In this document: positions 59,499 through 64,000 of the stretch, in pieces
Layout: each line of letters opens with the position of its first letter
How positions within the stretch are numbered: position 1 is the stretch's first letter
Position numbers and translations under genes: made by a program
Notes under the pieces: generated by a model
What the model saw: only the letters and a program-made list of their open reading frames with translations
Databases searched by the model: none
What the model was told of the DNA's origin: nothing
NCBI GenBank assembly: GCA_017554235.1
Contig: JAFZIV010000019.1
Coordinates: 1 to 64,000, forward strand
Direction of reading: 5' to 3'
Length of the DNA: 64,000 bases
DNA from: Selenomonadaceae bacterium
Lineage (GTDB): Bacteria > Bacillota > Negativicutes > Selenomonadales > Selenomonadaceae

Positions 59499-62009
59499 TT
59501 GGATTACATAAAAATTCGCGGCGCAAGAGTTCATAACTTAAAAAATATTGATGTTGAAATACCTCGTGAAAAATTTGTCGTGATAACAGGCGTATCGGGT
59601 TCTGGGAAAAGTTCCCTTGCCTTCGATACAATTTACGCCGAAGGTCAACGCCGTTATATGGAGTCATTGTCGAGTTACGCGCGACAATTTTTGGGATTGC
59701 CTGATAAGCCGGACGTTGAACACATTGAGGGATTAAGCCCCGCCATTGCGATTAATCAAAAGACGACGAATAATAATCCGCGTTCAACCGTCGGAACTGT
59801 CACTGAAATTTACGATTACCTTCGATTGCTTTTTGCGCGAATCGGCAAGCCGCATTGTCCGAATTGTGGAAAGCCTGTTACCGCGCAGAGTCTTGACCAA
59901 ATTATTGAGCAGATTTTAAAACTTCCTGAAGGCACAGAATTTACTCTTTTAGCTCCAATCGTCAATCAGAAAAAAGGGCGTCACGAAGAAATTTTTGAGC
60001 AACTTAAGACTGCGGGCTTTGTTCGCGTTCAAGTCGACGGAAAAATTTATGAACTCGACGAAAATATTAAGCTTGCTAAAACTAAAAAGCATAACATTGA
60101 TTTGATTGTTGACCGCCTTGTAATTCGTGAAAATATTCGTTCGCGGCTTTCTGATTCGCTTGAAACGGCGTTGAAGTTCGGTAACGGCGTTGTCAATGTG
60201 CAGACGGACGAAAATATTTTAACTTTTAGTGAAAAAAATGCTTGCGTCGATTGCGGAATAAGTTTACCTGACATTGACGCGCAACTTTTTTCTTTCAATA
60301 GTCCGAAAGGTGCTTGTCCCGAATGTGACGGACTCGGCAGAATTTTTGATGAGCTGAATTGGGAAACAATGTTTGAGTGGATGCACGCCGTACACGAATT
60401 TAAAACTAATGATGAAATGTTTGAAGTTTGTCCCGGCTGTCAAGGACGCCGCCTCAATCCTTCCGCGTTAAGTGTTACTGTCGGTGAAAAAAATATCGCT
60501 GAAGTCGTCGATATGTCCGTTGAGAATTGCGCAAAATTTTTTGAGGAACTGACACTTAGCGACACTGATAACCAAATTGCGCGGCAAGTGCTTAAGGAAA
60601 TTAAATCGCGCTTAAAATTTTTGCAGGACGTTGGCTTAGAATATTTAACTTTGTCGCGGAAGTCTTCAACTTTAAGCGGCGGCGAATTTCAACGAATCAG
60701 ACTGGCTACGCAAATTGGCTCGGCATTGACTGGCGTGTTATACGTTTTGGACGAACCGTCAATCGGTCTTCATCAGCACGATAATCAAAAACTTTTGGAG
60801 ACGCTGAAAAATCTGCGCGATTTGGGAAATACTTTAATCGTCGTCGAACATGATGAAGAAACAATGAGAGCGGCTGATATGCTTGTAGACATTGGGCGCG
60901 GTGCAGGTAAACACGGCGGCGAAGTTGTAGCACAGGGAACGGCTGATGAAATTTCAAAAAACGAAAATTCTTTGACGGGAGATTATCTTAGCGGACGAAA
61001 AAATATTCCCGTACCTTCGACTCGTCGCACTGCGGGATATTTTATTACTTTTGAAGACGTAAGAGATAATAATCTTAAAAATTTGACGATAAATCTTCCT
61101 TTGGAAGTTTTAACTGTCGTAACAGGGGTTTCCGGCTCCGGCAAGTCTACGCTGGTTGATGACGTTATTTTTTATATACTTTATCACAATCGCGAATTTT
61201 TAAAGCAATTCGGCATTGAAACGATTATAAAAATTGACCAAGACCCAATCGGAAAATCTCCGCGTTCAAATGTTGTGACGTATACGAAAATTTTTGACAA
61301 GATACGTAAACTTTTTGGCGATACGCAAGGATCAAAAATTCGCGGCTATACGTCAAGCAGATTTAGTTTTAACGTCAAAGGCGGCAGATGTGAACATTGC
61401 GGCGGTAACGGCGTTTTGAAAATCCCGATGAATTTTTTGCCGACTGTTTACGTGACTTGTGAAGTTTGTCACGGTGCAAGATTTAACGCTGAAACTCTTG
61501 AGGTTAAGTACAAAGGAAAAAATATCGCTGAAGTTTTATCAATGTCAGTTGATGAGGCACTGGAATTTTTTGAAAATATTCCCGCGCTTAAGAGAATGTT
61601 GCAAGTTCTTCACGACGTTGGATTAGGTTACATTGAACTTGGTCAACCCGCAAATACTTTAAGCGGCGGCGAATCTCAACGCGTTAAACTTGCCGCGCAG
61701 TTGGCTCGTCCGATTACGCAGAAAAAAAATATTTACCTTATGGATGAACCGACTACTGGATTGCACTTCGACGACGTGAAAAAATTAATTGACGTTGTGC
61801 AAAGATTGGTTGAACGCGGCGATACTGTTTTAATAATTGAACATAATCTTGACGTGATTAAATGCGCCGATTACATTATCGACTTGGGACCCGACGGCGG
61901 CGATAAGGGCGGACAACTTGTAGCTTTCGGAACTCCTGAAGAAGTCGCGCAGGTTGAAAATTCTTATACTGGACAAGCACTTAAAAATTTTTTAAAGATT
62001 GTAGACTAA
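59499..62009 (+). CDS. uvrA: UvrA, excinuclease ABC subunit A (shortened signature region)
   Basis: Finds bulky DNA lesions with UvrB. 836 residues, TTG start after GTGAGGAAA, against about 940 usually. Walker [15 protein letters not shown], zinc site CPNCGKP..CVDC, UvrB-binding region ([23 protein letters not shown]), [14 protein letters not shown], second Walker [14 protein letters not shown], zinc site [17 protein letters not shown] and [17 protein letters not shown]. The missing 100 residues lie between [11 protein letters not shown] and [11 protein letters not shown], i.e. in the first signature insertion domain. All catalytic motifs are intact. Confidence 0.93.
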   Translation: MDYIKIRGARVHNLKNIDVEIPREKFVVITGVSGSGKSSLAFDTIYAEGQRRYMESLSSYARQFLGLPDKPDVEHIEGLSPAIAINQKTTNNNPRSTVGTVTEIYDYLRLLFARIGKPHCPNCGKPVTAQSLDQIIEQILKLPEGTEFTLLAPIVNQKKGRHEEIFEQLKTAGFVRVQVDGKIYELDENIKLAKTKKHNIDLIVDRLVIRENIRSRLSDSLETALKFGNGVVNVQTDENILTFSEKNACVDCGISLPDIDAQLFSFNSPKGACPECDGLGRIFDELNWETMFEWMHAVHEFKTNDEMFEVCPGCQGRRLNPSALSVTVGEKNIAEVVDMSVENCAKFFEELTLSDTDNQIARQVLKEIKSRLKFLQDVGLEYLTLSRKSSTLSGGEFQRIRLATQIGSALTGVLYVLDEPSIGLHQHDNQKLLETLKNLRDLGNTLIVVEHDEETMRAADMLVDIGRGAGKHGGEVVAQGTADEISKNENSLTGDYLSGRKNIPVPSTRRTAGYFITFEDVRDNNLKNLTINLPLEVLTVVTGVSGSGKSTLVDDVIFYILYHNREFLKQFGIETIIKIDQDPIGKSPRSNVVTYTKIFDKIRKLFGDTQGSKIRGYTSSRFSFNVKGGRCEHCGGNGVLKIPMNFLPTVYVTCEVCHGARFNAETLEVKYKGKNIAEVLSMSVDEALEFFENIPALKRMLQVLHDVGLGYIELGQPANTLSGGESQRVKLAAQLARPITQKKNIYLMDEPTTGLHFDDVKKLIDVVQRLVERGDTVLIIEHNLDVIKCADYIIDLGPDGGDKGGQLVAFGTPEEVAQVENSYTGQALKNFLKIVD

Positions 62010-62118
62010 GAAGTTTTATGCGCACAATAAAAATTTTTTATGGGAAAATTTCTATAAATGATTTGCAGGATTAAATCATATTTCGTCGAAAAGTTTTTGC
62101 TATAAGATTAAAAAAATG

Positions 62119-62294
62119 TTGGACTAAACCTAAAGAATTGTGGTATCATATGCCAAAATAGCTTTCAGATTTTTTTCTGAAAAGCAGGAGGATCATTCGG
62201 AAGAGAGTAGCGGTTGGTAACAATAAAATGCTGTTGCCGTAAAATCTCAAGCATCAAAATTATTTTTTAGCCGCAGTAGAAGGAGGTCTTTTTC
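62119..62294 (+). promoter_or_regulatory. Promoter and structured leader of the chemoreceptor gene
   Basis: TTGGAC, 19 bases, then an extended -10 TGGTATCAT (ending at 62149), followed by a leader of about 140 bases. It contains the hairpin GCTTTCAG/CTGAAAAGC and the hairpin GGTAACA/TGTTGCC before AGAAGGAGG. It matches no riboswitch I know. The stretch 62010-62118 shows no gene. Confidence 0.4.
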
Positions 62295-64000
62295 ATGGGT
62301 TTTATGGACAATCTGAAAGTTGCCTACAAGTTACTGATCCTTAACATTGTAGCAATGATTGGAATTTTAATTGTTGGTGTCATGGGCTATCAAGGCGTCC
62401 AGACAGCAACAGAGGAAATGGATTTAATGTTTAATCGTTATTTCTATTCCGTTTATTACGTAGGTAACATGGGCGCTAAAGTACGTTATGCACAGGTTCA
62501 AGTAACCTTGTATCCTATTACTACTGATGCGTCTTTGCGTAAGGCTCGTTCCGATAAATCTATTCAAGCTATAAAAGATTTTGAAGAGAATATGGAACTG
62601 TACGCTAAGACGGTTGCCGACGTACCTGAATTAGTAAAAAGCCTTGAACCTATCAGAGCTGATTGGGCGAAATTTAAAGCCGCCAGCGACAGATTGATGA
62701 AATTTGATGCTCCTGACGATGCACTTACCAATTTGCCTGCATACGCCGAACACATTAAGCGTGCAATGGATTTCTATGAATCAGACGCTATGCCCTATTG
62801 TATGTCTGTCAGTGAAAAGATGGATAAACTTCAAGAAGATGTTGTTGAGAAAGGCAAAGAAACCTATCAAAGAAGCATTGACGCTGTAGGCTCAATGATT
62901 ATGAATATCTTCGTTGTCACTGCTATTGTTTTCATTATACTGATTTTCGTCAGCGTCATTGTAACTAAGGGCGTAACCGATCCGCTCCACAACATGATTG
63001 AACTCTTTGATCATCTTAGAAGAGGCGACTTCAGAGAAAGTTCTCTTATCGATACTACACGTGGCGACGAATTTGGCTTAATGGCGCAAGCAATTCGCGA
63101 TATGCGTCAAACTGTCAGCAAGTTATTGCAACAGACTAATAATTCGTCCGAACAATTAGCGGCGTCCTCACAAGAGCTTACTGCAAGTGCTCACCAATCC
63201 GCGCAGGCGTCTGAACAGGTTGCACAATCCGTTACGACTTCTGCAAGTGCTGTTGTCGAACAACAACAAAGCGTCGGTGAAGCTCTTGACTTAATTAATG
63301 CGTCTAATAAATCTATCGGACTTCTCGGCAAAACTGCTGATTCTGTTTCAGCTCATGCAACAAGAGCCAACAACTTAGCTACTGACGGCGGCGGCGCAGT
63401 CGAATCTTCCGTACAACAAATTATCAGCGTCGAAAAAATTGTTAATGATTCTGCGGCAACTGTTGACAAACTCGGCAAACGTTCACAAGAAATCGGACAA
63501 ATCGTTGAAGCTATCAGCGGCATTGCTGAACAAACTAACTTGCTTGCATTGAACGCGGCTATTGAAGCTGCCCGCGCAGGTGAACATGGTAGAGGATTCG
63601 CGGTCGTTTCTGAAGAAGTCCGTAAACTTGCTGAAGAATCACAAAGTGCAGCTCAAAAAATTGCAACACTTATCGGCGATATTCAAAACGAAACTACAAA
63701 CGCTGTTGACTCAATGCAGAAAGGTAACGCGGCTGTTCGTGCCGGTACCCAATCTGTTGAAAAACTTCGTGATACCTTTGAAGAAATTCGCGTTGCAACT
63801 GATAACGTTGCCGCCGAAGCCAAGAACATGGTTAAAGAACTTGACGCGGTTGCTACTGCTACGCAACGTATCAGAGATAATACCGAAAAAATTTCTGACA
63901 AGAGCGCGAATGTTTCACGCGAAATGGAAAGCGTTTCTGCGGCATCTCAAGAGCAATCTGCATCCGGTGAAGAAATTGCATCCGCCAGCGATGCGCTTGC
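62295..64000 (+). CDS. Methyl-accepting chemotaxis protein (3' end off window)
   Basis: 568 codons visible. N-terminal TM1 ([20 protein letters not shown]), a periplasmic four-helix-bundle domain (residues 35-195), TM2 ([20 protein letters not shown]), a HAMP domain ([25 protein letters not shown]) and the signalling helix with the hairpin tip [40 protein letters not shown] (given here only as the known CheW/CheA contact). GAAGGAGG precedes the ATG. It signals ligand binding to CheA; the ligand is unknown. Fits with flagellin at 6 kb. Confidence 0.95.
   Translation, partial: MGFMDNLKVAYKLLILNIVAMIGILIVGVMGYQGVQTATEEMDLMFNRYFYSVYYVGNMGAKVRYAQVQVTLYPITTDASLRKARSDKSIQAIKDFEENMELYAKTVADVPELVKSLEPIRADWAKFKAASDRLMKFDAPDDALTNLPAYAEHIKRAMDFYESDAMPYCMSVSEKMDKLQEDVVEKGKETYQRSIDAVGSMIMNIFVVTAIVFIILIFVSVIVTKGVTDPLHNMIELFDHLRRGDFRESSLIDTTRGDEFGLMAQAIRDMRQTVSKLLQQTNNSSEQLAASSQELTASAHQSAQASEQVAQSVTTSASAVVEQQQSVGEALDLINASNKSIGLLGKTADSVSAHATRANNLATDGGGAVESSVQQIISVEKIVNDSAATVDKLGKRSQEIGQIVEAISGIAEQTNLLALNAAIEAARAGEHGRGFAVVSEEVRKLAEESQSAAQKIATLIGDIQNETTNAVDSMQKGNAAVRAGTQSVEKLRDTFEEIRVATDNVAAEAKNMVKELDAVATATQRIRDNTEKISDKSANVSREMESVSAASQEQSASGEEIASASDAL

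Noticed and set aside
62155-62294. c-di-GMP class I riboswitch before the chemoreceptor
   Set aside because: The conserved core sequences of that class are not present.

Overview
The window looks like a chromosomal segment of an anaerobic, low-GC, Gram-negative-type Firmicute (Negativicutes, most likely Selenomonadales; an inference from gene content, not a database match). It combines Firmicute traits (strong AGGAGG ribosome sites, frequent TTG and GTG starts, the infC-rpmI-rplT operon, tRNA-Ala with a B. subtilis-like body) with outer-membrane traits (kdsB for KDO, an O-antigen ligase-like protein). Flagellin, a chemoreceptor, a type IV prepilin and a GspE/PilB-like ATPase suggest a motile cell. 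Three cobalamin-pathway enzymes, a LarE-type sulfur transferase and cytochrome bd complete the metabolic picture.

Layout. 1-5.1 kb: GT17 glycosyltransferase (cut by the edge), small secreted protein, purC-purE, an orphan double-receiver protein, a beta-hydroxyacid dehydrogenase and a GIY-YIG protein with about eleven NUMOD3-like repeats. 5.1-10.3 kb: mscL, flagellin between two inverted repeat copies, cbiE and PBP2. 10.3-17.1 kb: HD protein, Tat-type metallophosphoesterase, GspE-like ATPase, two paralogous membrane-TPR proteins and a helix-turn-helix gene divergent from a transmembrane Ser/Thr kinase. 17.1-28.7 kb: GntP-like permease, an SHMT homologue that lacks the PLP lysine, cobyrinate amidase, cobA-hemD fusion, proC-folD, an exported HD protein and livHMG. 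28.9-35.8 kb: infC (ATT start)-rpmI-rplT, kdsB, DMT transporter, DUF116, larE and a long glutamine synthetase. 35.8-41.5 kb: an alpha-glucoside operon (GH13 glucosidase, PTS EIICBA, HAD phosphatase, C_GCAxxG_C_C protein). 41.5-50.7 kb: a 910-residue FliK/YlqG-like protein with about 30 tandem 13-residue repeats, rnhB, a lipoprotein hydrolase, prepilin, cydAB, tRNA-Ala and an arginine/lysine-type decarboxylase. 50.7-56.8 kb: an accessory-looking stretch with a YoeB remnant, a methyltransferase-nuclease, hisB, O-antigen ligase, an ABC ATPase and a compact toxin-antitoxin-like RNA locus. 56.8-64 kb: a radical SAM/DUF2344 protein, a short UvrA and a chemoreceptor cut by the edge.

Two observations stand out. 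First, the PTS EIICBA gene is split by a 499-nt segment that has every core element of a group IA self-splicing intron (P, Q, R, S, P3-P9, P7.1/P7.2). Removing it at a U/G boundary restores one 705-residue reading frame. Second, between the ABC ATPase and the radical SAM gene lie two consensus convergent promoters. One would drive a 24-residue hydrophobic peptide whose ribosome site is sequestered in its own leader; the other would drive a roughly 115-nt structured RNA overlapping its 3' end. This is the architecture of a type I toxin-antitoxin locus, with a sequence I do not recognise. Other oddities are a short repeat that inserted in frame into the cobyrinate amidase gene and the degenerate SHMT.
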